NCBI RefSeq assembly: GCF_009764645.1
Contig: NZ_RWIM01000209.1
Coordinates: 1 to 64,000 of the forward strand
Source: Pseudomonas sp. PB106
GTDB lineage: Bacteria > Pseudomonadota > Gammaproteobacteria > Pseudomonadales > Pseudomonadaceae
Length of the DNA stretch: 64,000 nt
Direction: 5' to 3'
Shown piece after piece: positions 44,911 to 53,662 of the stretch (its first letter is position 1; the number at the start of each line of letters is the position of its first letter). The position numbers and the translations under genes were made by a program. Under the pieces are notes generated by a model. That model worked only from the letters and a program-made list of their open reading frames with translations, was not told the DNA's origin and made no database searches.

Positions 44911-46542
44911 ATGACGCGCTACATATTCGTCACGGGCGGTGTTGTTTCTTCTTTGGGGAAAGGCATTGCATCGGCTTCATTGGCGGCCATCCTGGAGGCG
45001 CGGGGACTTAAGGTCACCATGCTGAAGCTGGACCCGTACATCAACGTCGACCCGGGCACGATGAGCCCGTTCCAGCACGGTGAAGTGTTCGTCACCCACG
45101 ACGGCGCCGAGACCGACCTGGACCTGGGCCACTACGAGCGGTTCATCCGCACGACCATGACCCAGAACAACAACTTCACCACTGGCCGTGTCTACGAGCA
45201 CGTGCTGCGCAAAGAGCGCCGTGGTGACTACCTGGGTGCAACCATCCAGGTGATCCCGCACATCACCGACGAAATCAAGCGCCGCATTATCAAGGGTGCT
45301 GGCGACGCTGACGTGGCCATGGTCGAAATCGGTGGCACCGTCGGTGACATCGAGTCGCAACCGTTCCTCGAAGCGATCCGTCAACTGCGTTTCGAAGTCG
45401 GCGCCAAGCGCGCGATGCTGATGCACCTGACGCTGGTTCCTTACATCGCCACCGCTGGCGAGACCAAGACCAAGCCAACTCAGCACTCGGTAAAAGAATT
45501 GCGTTCGATCGGCCTGCAGCCAGATGTGCTCGTGTGCCGTTCCGATCACCCGATCGACATCTCGTCGCGTCGCAAGATCGCTCAGTTCACCAACGTTGAA
45601 GAACGTGCGGTGATCGCGCTGGAAGACGCCGACACCATCTACAAGATCCCGGGCATCCTGCACTCGCAGGGTCTCGACGATTTCGTTGTTGAGCGTTTCG
45701 GTCTGCAGTGCGGCAGCGCTGATCTGTCCGAGTGGGAAGCGGTGGTTGACGCCAAGCTGAACCCGGAACACGAAGTGACCATCGCCATGGTCGGCAAGTA
45801 CATGGAACTGCTGGACGCCTACAAGTCGCTGATCGAAGCGATGAGCCATGCCGGCATCAGCAACCGCACCAAGGTCAACCTGCGTTACATCGATTCCGAA
45901 GACATCGAAAACCAGGGCACTGCGCTGCTCGAAGGTGTCGACGCGATCCTCGTACCAGGCGGCTTCGGTCTGCGCGGCGTGGAAGGCAAGATCACAGCCG
46001 TTCAGTACGCTCGCGAAAACAAGGTTCCGTATCTGGGTATCTGCCTCGGTATGCAAGTGGCGGTCATCGAGTTCGCCCGTAACGTGATGGGCTGGAAAGA
46101 CGCCAACTCCACCGAGTTCGATCGTGCCAGCGGCCACCCGGTTGTCGGTCTGATCACCGAGTGGGAAGACGCTACCGGTGCCGTTGAAGTACGTACCGAG
46201 TCGTCCGACCTGGGCGGCACCATGCGCCTCGGCGCTCAGGACTGCCTGCTTGAAGCCGGTTCCAAGGTGCACGACTGCTACGGCAAGGACGTGATCGTCG
46301 AGCGTCATCGTCACCGCTACGAAGTGAACAACAACCTGCTGCCACAGCTGATCGAAGCCGGCCTGAAAATCTCCGGCCGCTCCGCTGACGCGGCGCTGGT
46401 TGAAGTGGTTGAAGCACCGGATCATCCATGGTTCGTGGCTTGCCAGTTCCACCCTGAGTTCACCTCGACCCCTCGCGATGGCCATCCGCTGTTCAGCGGT
46501 TTTGTCAAAGCTGCGTTGGCTCAACACCAGAAGAAGGCGTAA
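44911..46542 (+). CDS. pyrG: CTP synthase PyrG
   Basis: A 543-residue enzyme aminating UTP to CTP with ATP and glutamine. The synthetase domain starts FVTGGVVSSLGKGIASASLA and contains MLKLDPYINVDPGTMSP. The class I glutaminase domain has the nucleophile in YLGICLGMQVAVIEFARN (Cys about 382) and the His/Glu pair in CQFHPEF. It opens a same-strand run pyrG-kdsA-eno-ftsB-ispD. Confidence 0.98.
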   Translation: MTRYIFVTGGVVSSLGKGIASASLAAILEARGLKVTMLKLDPYINVDPGTMSPFQHGEVFVTHDGAETDLDLGHYERFIRTTMTQNNNFTTGRVYEHVLRKERRGDYLGATIQVIPHITDEIKRRIIKGAGDADVAMVEIGGTVGDIESQPFLEAIRQLRFEVGAKRAMLMHLTLVPYIATAGETKTKPTQHSVKELRSIGLQPDVLVCRSDHPIDISSRRKIAQFTNVEERAVIALEDADTIYKIPGILHSQGLDDFVVERFGLQCGSADLSEWEAVVDAKLNPEHEVTIAMVGKYMELLDAYKSLIEAMSHAGISNRTKVNLRYIDSEDIENQGTALLEGVDAILVPGGFGLRGVEGKITAVQYARENKVPYLGICLGMQVAVIEFARNVMGWKDANSTEFDRASGHPVVGLITEWEDATGAVEVRTESSDLGGTMRLGAQDCLLEAGSKVHDCYGKDVIVERHRHRYEVNNNLLPQLIEAGLKISGRSADAALVEVVEAPDHPWFVACQFHPEFTSTPRDGHPLFSGFVKAALAQHQKKA

Positions 46543-46547
46543 CCCCG

Positions 46548-47393
46548 ATGGCACAGAAGATCATCCGCGTCGGCGACATCGAGATTGCCAACGACAAACC
46601 CATGGTGCTGTTCGGCGGCATGAACGTGCTGGAAAGCCGTGACATGGCTATGCAGGTTTGCGAAGAGTACGTGAAGGTCACCGAAAAACTCGGTATCCCT
46701 TACGTGTTCAAGGCCAGTTTCGACAAGGCCAACCGGTCTTCTGTGACCTCTTATCGTGGTCCTGGCCTGGAAGAGGGCATGCGCATCTTCCAGGACATCA
46801 AACAAGCCTTCGGCGTACCGATCATCACCGACGTCCACGAGCCTGATCAGGCTGCGGTCGTCGCTGAGGTCTGCGACATCATTCAACTGCCGGCCTTCCT
46901 GTCGCGCCAGACCGATCTGGTCGTTGCGATGGCCAAGACCAATGCAGTGATCAACATCAAGAAAGCCCAGTTCCTCGCGCCTCAGGAAATGAAACACATC
47001 CTGAACAAGTGCGTTGAAGCGGGTAACGACCAACTGATCCTCTGCGAGCGTGGTTCGAGCTTCGGCTACAACAACCTCGTGGTCGATATGCTCGGCTTCG
47101 GCATCATGAAGCAGTTCGAGTACCCGGTTTTCTTCGACGTCACCCACGCGCTGCAAATGCCGGGTGGTCGTGCCGACTCCGCCGGCGGTCGCCGTGCGCA
47201 GGTTCTGGATCTGGCCAAGGCGGGCATGAGCCAGTCGCTGGCGGGTCTGTTTCTCGAAGCTCACCCGGACCCGGACAATGCCAAATGCGACGGCCCTTGC
47301 GCCTTGCGTCTGGACAAACTGGAGCCATTTCTGGCCCAGCTCAAAGCTTTGGACGAACTGGTGAAGAGTTTTCCGACGGTAGAAACCGCGTAA
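46548..47393 (+). CDS. kdsA: KDO 8-phosphate synthase KdsA
   Basis: A 281-residue aldolase joining arabinose 5-phosphate and phosphoenolpyruvate to form KDO 8-phosphate for LPS inner core. Motifs: VLFGGMNVLESRDMAM, YVFKASFDKANRSS, GVPIITDVHEPDQAA, LPAFLSRQTDLV, and NKLVVDMLGFGIMK-like NNLVVDMLGFGIMK. The usual Asn in the FKASFDKANR loop marks the metal-independent type. It starts five bases after the pyrG stop. Confidence 0.97.
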   Translation: MAQKIIRVGDIEIANDKPMVLFGGMNVLESRDMAMQVCEEYVKVTEKLGIPYVFKASFDKANRSSVTSYRGPGLEEGMRIFQDIKQAFGVPIITDVHEPDQAAVVAEVCDIIQLPAFLSRQTDLVVAMAKTNAVINIKKAQFLAPQEMKHILNKCVEAGNDQLILCERGSSFGYNNLVVDMLGFGIMKQFEYPVFFDVTHALQMPGGRADSAGGRRAQVLDLAKAGMSQSLAGLFLEAHPDPDNAKCDGPCALRLDKLEPFLAQLKALDELVKSFPTVETA

Positions 47394-47428
47394 CACTCAA
47401 TTCTCCGGTAAAGTACCGCACGATTTGT

Positions 47429-47452
47429 CGCACATGCCCTCGGGCATGTGCG
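47429..47452. other. Perfect palindromic hairpin between kdsA and eno
   Basis: CGCACATGCCC and GGGCATGTGCG make an 11-base inverted repeat with a 2-base centre. No T tract follows on the plus strand, so it is more likely an mRNA stability or processing element, or an operator, than a terminator. Confidence 0.6.
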
Positions 47453-47549
47453 TTGTCGTCTGCAAGCTGCCCGCTGCACACCACTTGCCGACGGTAAAAA
47501 GATTTCCTCTAGCTGCGTCGTTTTCGTCAACTTTGGAGTGTTTACAACA

Positions 47550-48839
47550 ATGGCAAAAATCGTCGACATCAAAGGTCGTGAAGTTCTCGACTCCCGTGGC
47601 AATCCCACCGTGGAAGCGGACGTGCTTCTCGACAACGGCATCATCGGCAGCGCGTGCGCGCCGTCCGGTGCATCCACTGGCTCGCGTGAAGCGCTCGAGC
47701 TGCGTGATGGCGACAAGAGCCGTTACCTGGGCAAGGGCGTGCTCAAAGCGGTAGCCAACATCAACGGTCCGATCCGCGATCTGCTGCTGGGCACTGACCC
47801 AAGCGACCAGAAAGCCCTGGATCACGCGATGATCAAGCTCGACGGTACCGAAAACAAAGCGACCCTGGGCGCCAACGCCATCCTCGCCGTATCCCTGGCT
47901 GCGGCCAAGGCTGCTGCACAGGATCAGGACCTGCCGCTGTACGCACACATCGCCAACCTCAACGGCACTCCGGGTGTTTACTCGATGCCGGTGCCGATGA
48001 TGAACATCATCAACGGTGGCGAACACGCCGATAACAACGTCGACATCCAGGAATTCATGGTGCAGCCGGTTGGCGCCAAGTCTTTCTCGGAAGGTCTGCG
48101 CATGGGTACCGAGATTTTCCATCACTTGAAAGCTGTGCTGAAGGCCCGCGGCCTGAGCACTGCCGTTGGCGACGAAGGTGGTTTCGCACCGAACCTGGCC
48201 TCCAACGAAGACGCGCTGAAAGTGATCTCCGAAGCTGTCGCCAACGCCGGTTACAAGCTGGGCACCGACGTGACCCTGGCGCTGGACTGCGCGGCGAGCG
48301 AATTCTACGAAGACGGCAAGTACAACCTGTCCGGCGAAGGCCAGGTGTTCACTGCTGAAGGTTTCGCTGATTACCTGAAAGGTCTGACCGAACGTTACCC
48401 GATCATCTCGATCGAAGACGGTCTGGACGAGTCCGACTGGGCTGGCTGGAAGATCCTCACCGACAAGATTGGCGAGAAGGTTCAACTGGTAGGCGACGAC
48501 TTGTTCGTGACCAACACCAAGATCCTGAAAGAGGGCATTGATAAAAAGATCGCCAACTCGATCCTGATCAAGTTCAACCAGATCGGCACTCTGACCGAAA
48601 CCCTGGAAGCCATCCAGATGGCCAAGGCCGCCGGTTACACCGCAGTGATCTCGCACCGTTCCGGCGAAACCGAGGATTCGACCATTGCCGACCTGGCCGT
48701 GGGCACCTCGGCTGGCCAGATCAAGACTGGTTCGCTGTGCCGTTCCGACCGCGTTTCCAAGTACAACCAACTGCTGCGTATCGAAGAGCAGTTGAATGGC
48801 AAGGCCAAGTACAACGGTCGCAGCGAATTCCGCGGCTAA
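47550..48839 (+). CDS. eno: Enolase
   Basis: A 429-residue glycolytic enzyme interconverting 2-phosphoglycerate and phosphoenolpyruvate, also a degradosome component in many proteobacteria. Motifs: GREVLDSRGNPTVEADV, MPVPMMNIINGGEHADNNVD, SIEDGLDESDW, VGDDLFVTNTKIL and the signature LIKFNQIGTLTETLEAI. The start MAKIVDIKG sits 12 bases after GGAG; a longer frame upstream reads through the palindrome. Confidence 0.98.
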   Translation: MAKIVDIKGREVLDSRGNPTVEADVLLDNGIIGSACAPSGASTGSREALELRDGDKSRYLGKGVLKAVANINGPIRDLLLGTDPSDQKALDHAMIKLDGTENKATLGANAILAVSLAAAKAAAQDQDLPLYAHIANLNGTPGVYSMPVPMMNIINGGEHADNNVDIQEFMVQPVGAKSFSEGLRMGTEIFHHLKAVLKARGLSTAVGDEGGFAPNLASNEDALKVISEAVANAGYKLGTDVTLALDCAASEFYEDGKYNLSGEGQVFTAEGFADYLKGLTERYPIISIEDGLDESDWAGWKILTDKIGEKVQLVGDDLFVTNTKILKEGIDKKIANSILIKFNQIGTLTETLEAIQMAKAAGYTAVISHRSGETEDSTIADLAVGTSAGQIKTGSLCRSDRVSKYNQLLRIEEQLNGKAKYNGRSEFRG

Positions 48840-48905
48840 GTACGAACTGATAAAAGGACACCGGATTGTGTCGAAAAAGTCGTGACAGCGATGGATTTGC
48901 CACTA

Positions 48906-48959
48906 ATCTGATGCCTTAACAGCACAAGCCTGGATCTTCCAGGCTTCGTGCTATCAGAT
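48906..48959. other. Nested inverted repeat between eno and ftsB
   Basis: An inner hairpin AGCACAAGCCTGGA/TCCAGGCTTCGTGCT lies within an outer ATCTGAT/ATCAGAT pair. There is no T tract. It may end or protect the eno message, or limit read-through into ftsB. Confidence 0.6.
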
Positions 48960-49009
48960 GCTTCAAATTTTTGCGTGGCTGTCTTTTTTCACTGGATACC
49001 TGATATTCG

Positions 49010-49288
49010 ATGCGCAGTCCTTACTGGTTGTTTCTCGTTTTGCTCTTGCTGCTGGCCGGTCTGCAGTACCGCCTGTGGGTGGGCAATGGCAGTCTGGCGC
49101 AGGTCGCCGAGCTGAATCAGCAGATTGCTGATCAACATGCCGAGAACGAAGGTTTGCTGGAGCGCAACCGGGTGATGGACGCTGAAGTCAGCGAGTTGAA
49201 AAAGGGCATGGAGACCGTTGAAGAGCGGGCTCGTCACGAATTGGGCATGGTCAAGGACGGCGAAACCCTTTACCAGTTGGCCCAATGA
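49010..49288 (+). CDS. ftsB: Cell division protein FtsB
   Basis: A 92-residue bitopic protein of the FtsQLB divisome complex. A short cytoplasmic N-terminus precedes one membrane helix (about 4-21, LFLVLLLLLAGLQYRLW), then a periplasmic coiled coil (about 28-70). ARHELGMVKDGETLYQL near the end is the DivIC/FtsB signature. It overlaps ispD by four bases, as in other gammaproteobacteria. Confidence 0.95.
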   Translation: MRSPYWLFLVLLLLLAGLQYRLWVGNGSLAQVAELNQQIADQHAENEGLLERNRVMDAEVSELKKGMETVEERARHELGMVKDGETLYQLAQ

Positions 49289-49992
49289 TCAATTCCCTGC
49301 CGGCCTTCTGGGCCGTGATTCCTGCCGCGGGCGTCGGTGCCCGAATGGCCGCGGACCGTCCCAAGCAATATTTGCAACTGGGCGGGCGCACAATTCTCGA
49401 ACACAGCCTCGGCTGTTTTCTCGATCACCCAAGCCTCAAAGGGTTGGTGGTCAGTCTTGCTGTTGATGATCCGTACTGGCCGAACCTGGCGTGCGCTGGC
49501 GACTCGCGAATTCAGCGCGTTGAAGGCGGGGCTGAGCGTTCTGGCTCGGTGCTCAATGCCTTGCTGCATTTGCATGCGCAGGGTGCCGATGATGAGGATT
49601 GGGTGCTGGTGCACGATGCGGCACGACCGAATCTGAGTCGCGAAGATCTCGACAAGCTACTGGATGAACTGGCGGATGACCCGGTCGGCGGATTGCTCGC
49701 AGTGCCTGCGCGCGACACGTTGAAACGGGTCGACAAACGTGGGCGTGTGGTCGAAACCGTTGATCGCAGCGTGATCTGGCAGGCGTATACGCCGCAGATG
49801 TTCCGCCTCGGCGCATTGCACCGGGCGTTGGCGGACAGTCTGGTCGCCGATGCCGTGATCACCGATGAAGCTTCGGCGATGGAGTGGGCCGGGTTGGCGC
49901 CGCGACTGATCGAAGGACGGGCGGATAACCTCAAGGTTACGCGGCCGGAAGATCTGGAGTGGCTGCGTCAGCGTTGGGCCAACCGCCGCTAA
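49285..49992 (+). CDS. ispD: 2-C-methyl-D-erythritol 4-phosphate cytidylyltransferase
   Basis: A 235-residue enzyme of the MEP pathway that joins CTP to methylerythritol phosphate. Motifs: AVIPAAGVGARMAADRPKQY at the N-terminus, WVLVHDAARPNLS in the centre, ITDEASAMEWAG near the end. It uses CTP made by the upstream pyrG. ispF lies about 3 kb further, separated by the formaldehyde genes. Confidence 0.97.
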   Translation: MINSLPAFWAVIPAAGVGARMAADRPKQYLQLGGRTILEHSLGCFLDHPSLKGLVVSLAVDDPYWPNLACAGDSRIQRVEGGAERSGSVLNALLHLHAQGADDEDWVLVHDAARPNLSREDLDKLLDELADDPVGGLLAVPARDTLKRVDKRGRVVETVDRSVIWQAYTPQMFRLGALHRALADSLVADAVITDEASAMEWAGLAPRLIEGRADNLKVTRPEDLEWLRQRWANRR

Positions 49993-50078
49993 AAGATCAA
50001 AAGATCGCAGCCTTCGGCAGCTCCTGCATGGATCGCATGCCTTTGTAGGAGCTGCCGAAGGCTGCGATCTTGTGCTTT
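49993..50078. repeat. REP hairpin, GGAGCTGCCGAAGGC family
   Basis: GATCGCAGCCTTCGGCAGC and TGTAGGAGCTGCCGAAGGC pair around GCATGGATCGCATGC. It fills almost the whole gap between the convergent ispD and LysR genes and abuts the LysR stop codon. Confidence 0.9.
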
Positions 50079-50975
50079 TCAATCTCGATATTCCGGCCGT
50101 TCAGCCAACCCAACTTTCAAAAAATCCACCAACTTGCGCACCTTCGGGGACAAATGCCGCTGCTGCGGATACAACGCCCACACCGCGGTATTTGGCGGCT
50201 GATGTGCCTCCAGCAGCGAAATCAACGCGCCACTGTGCAGATGTTCAAGTACGTAATAGTCCGGCAACTGACACAACCCCACCCCCTGAAGTGCCGCGTC
50301 CAGTACCGCTTGCCCACTGTTACAACGCCAGTTTCCCTGCACCCGCTGGGAAAATTCCCGCCCATTCTGCTCAAGCTGCCAGATGTCCGTACTACCGATC
50401 AGGCAATTATGCCGGCTCAGTTCCGACAAACTGTGTGGGCGCCCGTACCGCTCAATGTAGGACGGTGACGCGCAGAGAAACATCCGGCGAGGCGCCAGCC
50501 GCGTCGCGACCAGGCGCGAGTCCTGCAGCCGACCCAAGCGAATCGCCAGATCCAGCCCCTCGTGCACCAGATCGAGTTGGCGATTGCTCAGCTCGATATC
50601 GATGCGCAGCTGCGGATACAAACCCATGAACCGTGTCACCAGCGGCACGATAAAGCGTTCGCCGTAAGCGACGGCGCAGGTCATGCGCAGCATGCCTTTC
50701 GGTTCGCTGGTCAAGTCGCCGACCGCGCGTAACGCTTCTTCGCGACCGTCCTGTAAACGTTGGCAGTGCTGGAGAAACGTCTGCCCGGCCTCGGTCAGCG
50801 TCACCCGCCGGGTACTGCGATAGAGCAGGCGCGTCTGTAAACGCTCTTCCAGGCGTACGATTTGTCGACTGACGTGTGAGGAAGAGACGCCAAGACGCTC
50901 GGCTGCAGCGGTGAACTGGCTGCACTCGGCAACAGCGACAAACTCGTCGATGCCTTCCCAGCGATTTTCGGACAT
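50079..50975 (-). CDS. LysR-family regulator, likely of formaldehyde detoxification
   Basis: A 298-residue LysR protein. The wHTH (about residues 8-65) reads AVAECSQFTAAAERLGVSSS, HVSRQIVRLEERLQTRLLYR; the effector-binding domain follows. It is divergent from frmA-fghA. In P. aeruginosa an equivalent LysR gene (GfnR, PA3630) next to adhC has been described as activating these genes in response to formaldehyde; the link here rests on position. Effector unknown from sequence. Confidence 0.88.
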   Translation of the reverse strand: MSENRWEGIDEFVAVAECSQFTAAAERLGVSSSHVSRQIVRLEERLQTRLLYRSTRRVTLTEAGQTFLQHCQRLQDGREEALRAVGDLTSEPKGMLRMTCAVAYGERFIVPLVTRFMGLYPQLRIDIELSNRQLDLVHEGLDLAIRLGRLQDSRLVATRLAPRRMFLCASPSYIERYGRPHSLSELSRHNCLIGSTDIWQLEQNGREFSQRVQGNWRCNSGQAVLDAALQGVGLCQLPDYYVLEHLHSGALISLLEAHQPPNTAVWALYPQQRHLSPKVRKLVDFLKVGLAERPEYRD

Positions 50976-50995
50976 CGAGATTATCCCTGTATGGC

Positions 50996-51024
50996 AATAA
51001 TGTTTTGCTTTTGCCCTGATTATT
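50996..51024. promoter_or_regulatory. Possible LysR operator
   Basis: AATAAT and ATTATT form an inverted repeat across 17 bases between the divergent regulator and frmA. Position suits a LysR binding site, although the spacing exceeds the classical T-N11-A box. Confidence 0.4.
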
Positions 51025-51090
51025 CATCGTAAAGCCATGTATTACACTCCTTGTCTGGTTTTTATTCATTGGATTCACTGGAGAGTCAGC

Positions 51091-52203
51091 ATGATCAAGT
51101 CGCGCGCCGCCGTAGCCTTCGAGGCCAAGAAGCCGCTGGAAATCGTAGAAGTCGATGTCGCCATGCCCAAGGCCGGTGAAGTCCTCCTGCGTGTCGTCGC
51201 TTCTGGTGTTTGCCACACCGACGCTTACACCCTGTCCGGTGCCGACCCGGAAGGCATCTTCCCGTCGATCCTCGGCCACGAGGGGGGCGCCATCGTTGAA
51301 GCCATCGGCGAGGGCGTGACTTCGGTTGCCGTGGGCGATCACGTCATTCCGCTGTACACCCCGGAATGCGGCCAGTGCAAATTCTGTAAGTCGGGCAAGA
51401 CCAACCTGTGTCAGGCGATTCGCGCGACTCAGGGCAAAGGCCTGATGCCAGACGGCACTTCGCGCTTTTCCTACAAGGGCGAAACGATTTTCCACTACAT
51501 GGGTACTTCGACTTTCTCGGAATACACCGTGCTGCCGGAAATCTCCGTGGCCAAAATTTCCAAAGACGCGCCGCTGGAAAAGGTTTGCCTGCTCGGTTGC
51601 GGCGTCACCACCGGTATCGGCGCCGTACTCAACACGGCCAAGGTCAAACCGGGTGACACCGTGGCCATCTTTGGTCTGGGCGGCATCGGTCTGTCGGCGG
51701 TGATCGGTGCTGTTAAGGCCAAGGCTGCGCGCATCATTGCCATCGACATCAACCCGGCCAAATTCGAGATCGCCAAACAACTCGGCGCCACTGACTGCGT
51801 GAACCCGAAAGATTTCGATCGTCCGATCCAGGAAGTGATCGTCGACATGACCGATGGCGGCGTCGACTTCTCCTTCGAGTGCATCGGCAATGTGCAACTG
51901 ATGCGTGCAGCGCTTGAGTGCTGCCATAAAGGTTGGGGCGAGTCGGTCATCATCGGCGTGGCCGGTGCCGGTCAGGAAATCGCTACCCGTCCGTTCCAGT
52001 TGGTCACCGGTCGCGTCTGGCGCGGTTCGGCATTCGGCGGCGTGCGCGGTCGTACCGAGTTGCCAAGCTATGTCGACATGGCCCAGAGCGGCGAAATCCC
52101 GCTGGATACTTTCATCACCCACACCATGGGCCTGGAAGACATCAACAAGGCCTTCGACCTGATGCACGAAGGCAAGAGCATCCGTACCGTCATTCATTTC
52201 TAA
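51091..52203 (+). CDS. frmA: S-(hydroxymethyl)glutathione dehydrogenase (class III ADH)
   Basis: A 370-residue zinc NAD-dependent dehydrogenase oxidising the glutathione-formaldehyde adduct. Structural-zinc cysteines are in YTPECGQCKFCKSGKTNLC, catalytic-zinc ligands in GVCHTDAYTLSG and GHEGGAIVEAI, and the NAD loop is GLGGIGLSAVIGA. The ATG after GGAGAG is chosen; a longer frame upstream has no support. It is followed by fghA, which acts on its product. Confidence 0.97.
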   Translation: MIKSRAAVAFEAKKPLEIVEVDVAMPKAGEVLLRVVASGVCHTDAYTLSGADPEGIFPSILGHEGGAIVEAIGEGVTSVAVGDHVIPLYTPECGQCKFCKSGKTNLCQAIRATQGKGLMPDGTSRFSYKGETIFHYMGTSTFSEYTVLPEISVAKISKDAPLEKVCLLGCGVTTGIGAVLNTAKVKPGDTVAIFGLGGIGLSAVIGAVKAKAARIIAIDINPAKFEIAKQLGATDCVNPKDFDRPIQEVIVDMTDGGVDFSFECIGNVQLMRAALECCHKGWGESVIIGVAGAGQEIATRPFQLVTGRVWRGSAFGGVRGRTELPSYVDMAQSGEIPLDTFITHTMGLEDINKAFDLMHEGKSIRTVIHF

Positions 52204-52205
52204 AA

Positions 52206-52290
52206 GCAGCCCCAAGTTACAAGCTTCAAGCTGCAAGCAAAGGCGCTTCTGCCTTTTCTTGAAGCTCGAAGCTTGCCACTTGCAGCTGGG
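52206..52290. repeat. REP-like palindrome between frmA and fghA
   Basis: An imperfect inverted pair, CAAGCTTCAAGCTGCAAG-like arms (52220-52238 and 52257-52285), closes on an AAAGGC/GCCTTTT tip. The AAGCTTxxAGCTT type differs from the other REP families here. It could adjust the frmA to fghA ratio. Confidence 0.7.
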
Positions 52291-52299
52291 AGAATCCCC

Positions 52300-53145
52300 A
52301 TGAGTCTGGAAAACATCTCCTGTCAGAAGAGTTTCGGTGGCTGGCACAAGCGTTATCGCCATCGCTCCGACGTGCTCGGTTGCGACATGGTGTTTGCCGT
52401 ATACCTGCCGCCGCAGGCGGAGCAGGGCGGCAAGTTGCCGGTGTTGTACTGGCTGTCGGGCCTGACCTGCACCGATGAGAACTTCATGCAGAAGGCCGGC
52501 GCGATGCGCATGGCCGCCGAACTGGGTTTGATCATCGTTGCGCCGGACACCAGCCCGCGTGGGCCGGATGTGCCGGGCGATCCGGATGGCGCGTGGGATT
52601 TCGGCCTCGGCGCCGGGTTCTATCTGAATGCCACCCAAGAGCCTTGGTCGCGCCACTATCGGATGCATGACTATGTCGTGCAGGAATTGCCTTCACTGGT
52701 TGAGGCGCATTTCCCCGCGTCGGACAAACGCAGCATCAGCGGCCACTCCATGGGTGGTCACGGTGCGTTGGTCTGTGCGTTGCGCAATCCGGGTCGCTAT
52801 CAATCGGTGTCGGCGTTTTCGCCGATCAACAATCCTATGGATTGCCCGTGGGGCCAGAAGGCGTTCTCGCGTTATCTGGGCGAAGACCGTTCCAAATGGA
52901 AGGAGTGGGATGCCTGCGCGCTGATCGCCGAAGCGGATGAAAAATTGCCGCTGCTGGTCGATCAAGGTGATCGTGACGACTTTCTCGAGAACCAGCTCAA
53001 ACCCGAAGCCTTGCAACAAGCGGCAAAACAAGCCGGCCATCCGCTGGAGCTACGCCTGCAACCGGGCTACGACCACAGCTATTTCTTCATCGCAAGCTTC
53101 ATAGATGACCACTTGCAGCATCACGCACGCGCCCTGCGCGGTTAA
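52300..53145 (+). CDS. fghA: S-formylglutathione hydrolase
   Basis: A 281-residue serine hydrolase of the esterase D family releasing formate and glutathione. The nucleophile is in SGHSMGGHGALVCALRN (GHSMGG). The acid and His of the triad lie in LLVDQGDRDDF and GYDHSYFFI. YWLSGLTCTDENFMQKAGA is conserved. The start follows GGGAGA. It is the second step of glutathione-dependent formaldehyde oxidation, with frmA upstream. Confidence 0.96.
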   Translation: MSLENISCQKSFGGWHKRYRHRSDVLGCDMVFAVYLPPQAEQGGKLPVLYWLSGLTCTDENFMQKAGAMRMAAELGLIIVAPDTSPRGPDVPGDPDGAWDFGLGAGFYLNATQEPWSRHYRMHDYVVQELPSLVEAHFPASDKRSISGHSMGGHGALVCALRNPGRYQSVSAFSPINNPMDCPWGQKAFSRYLGEDRSKWKEWDACALIAEADEKLPLLVDQGDRDDFLENQLKPEALQQAAKQAGHPLELRLQPGYDHSYFFIASFIDDHLQHHARALRG

Positions 53146-53157
53146 TGCAGGTAGAAT

Positions 53158-53187
53158 CACGCCCTGACAAAAATCGGGGCGTTTTTT
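53158..53187 (+). terminator. Terminator of fghA overlapping the ispF ribosome site
   Basis: ACGCCC and GGGCGT form a short stem with a TTTTTTT tail that ends directly at the ispF start codon. The GGGG of the 3' arm is the only SD candidate for ispF, so the hairpin could both end fghA transcription and mask the ispF SD. Confidence 0.65.
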
Positions 53188-53188
53188 T

Positions 53189-53662
53189 ATGCGTATTGGC
53201 CACGGCTACGATGTGCACCGTTTCGCTGAAGGCGATTTCATTACTCTGGGCGGCGTGCGCATTGCACACAGCTTCGGGCTGCTCGCTCATTCCGACGGTG
53301 ACGTCCTGCTGCACGCCTTGAGCGATGCCTTGCTCGGCGCTGCGGCGCTGGGTGATATCGGCAAACACTTCCCGGACACCGACCCGCAATTCAAAGGCGC
53401 TGACAGCCGTGCGCTGCTGCGTCATGTGGTCGCGCTGATCCATGCCAAAGGCTGGAAAGTCGGCAACGTCGACAACACCATCGTTGCCCAGGCGCCGAAA
53501 ATGGCGCCGCATATCGAATCGATGCGCGCGCTGATCGCGGCGGATCTTCAAGTTGAGTTGGATCAAGTGAACGTGAAAGCTACCACCACCGAAAAGCTCG
53601 GCTTTGTCGGTCGCGAAGAAGGCATCGCCGTACACTCCGTTGCCTTGTTGCTGCGCGCATGA
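53189..53662 (+). CDS. ispF: 2-C-methyl-D-erythritol 2,4-cyclodiphosphate synthase
   Basis: A 157-residue trimeric zinc enzyme of the MEP pathway. The metal site is RIGHGYDVHRF at the very N-terminus, with LLAHSDGDVLLHALSDALLG and DIGKHFPDTDPQFKGADS following. KATTTEKLGFVGREEGIA is at the end. It overlaps truD by four bases and opens ispF-truD-surE-pcm-nlpD-rpoS. Confidence 0.97.
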   Translation: MRIGHGYDVHRFAEGDFITLGGVRIAHSFGLLAHSDGDVLLHALSDALLGAAALGDIGKHFPDTDPQFKGADSRALLRHVVALIHAKGWKVGNVDNTIVAQAPKMAPHIESMRALIAADLQVELDQVNVKATTTEKLGFVGREEGIAVHSVALLLRA

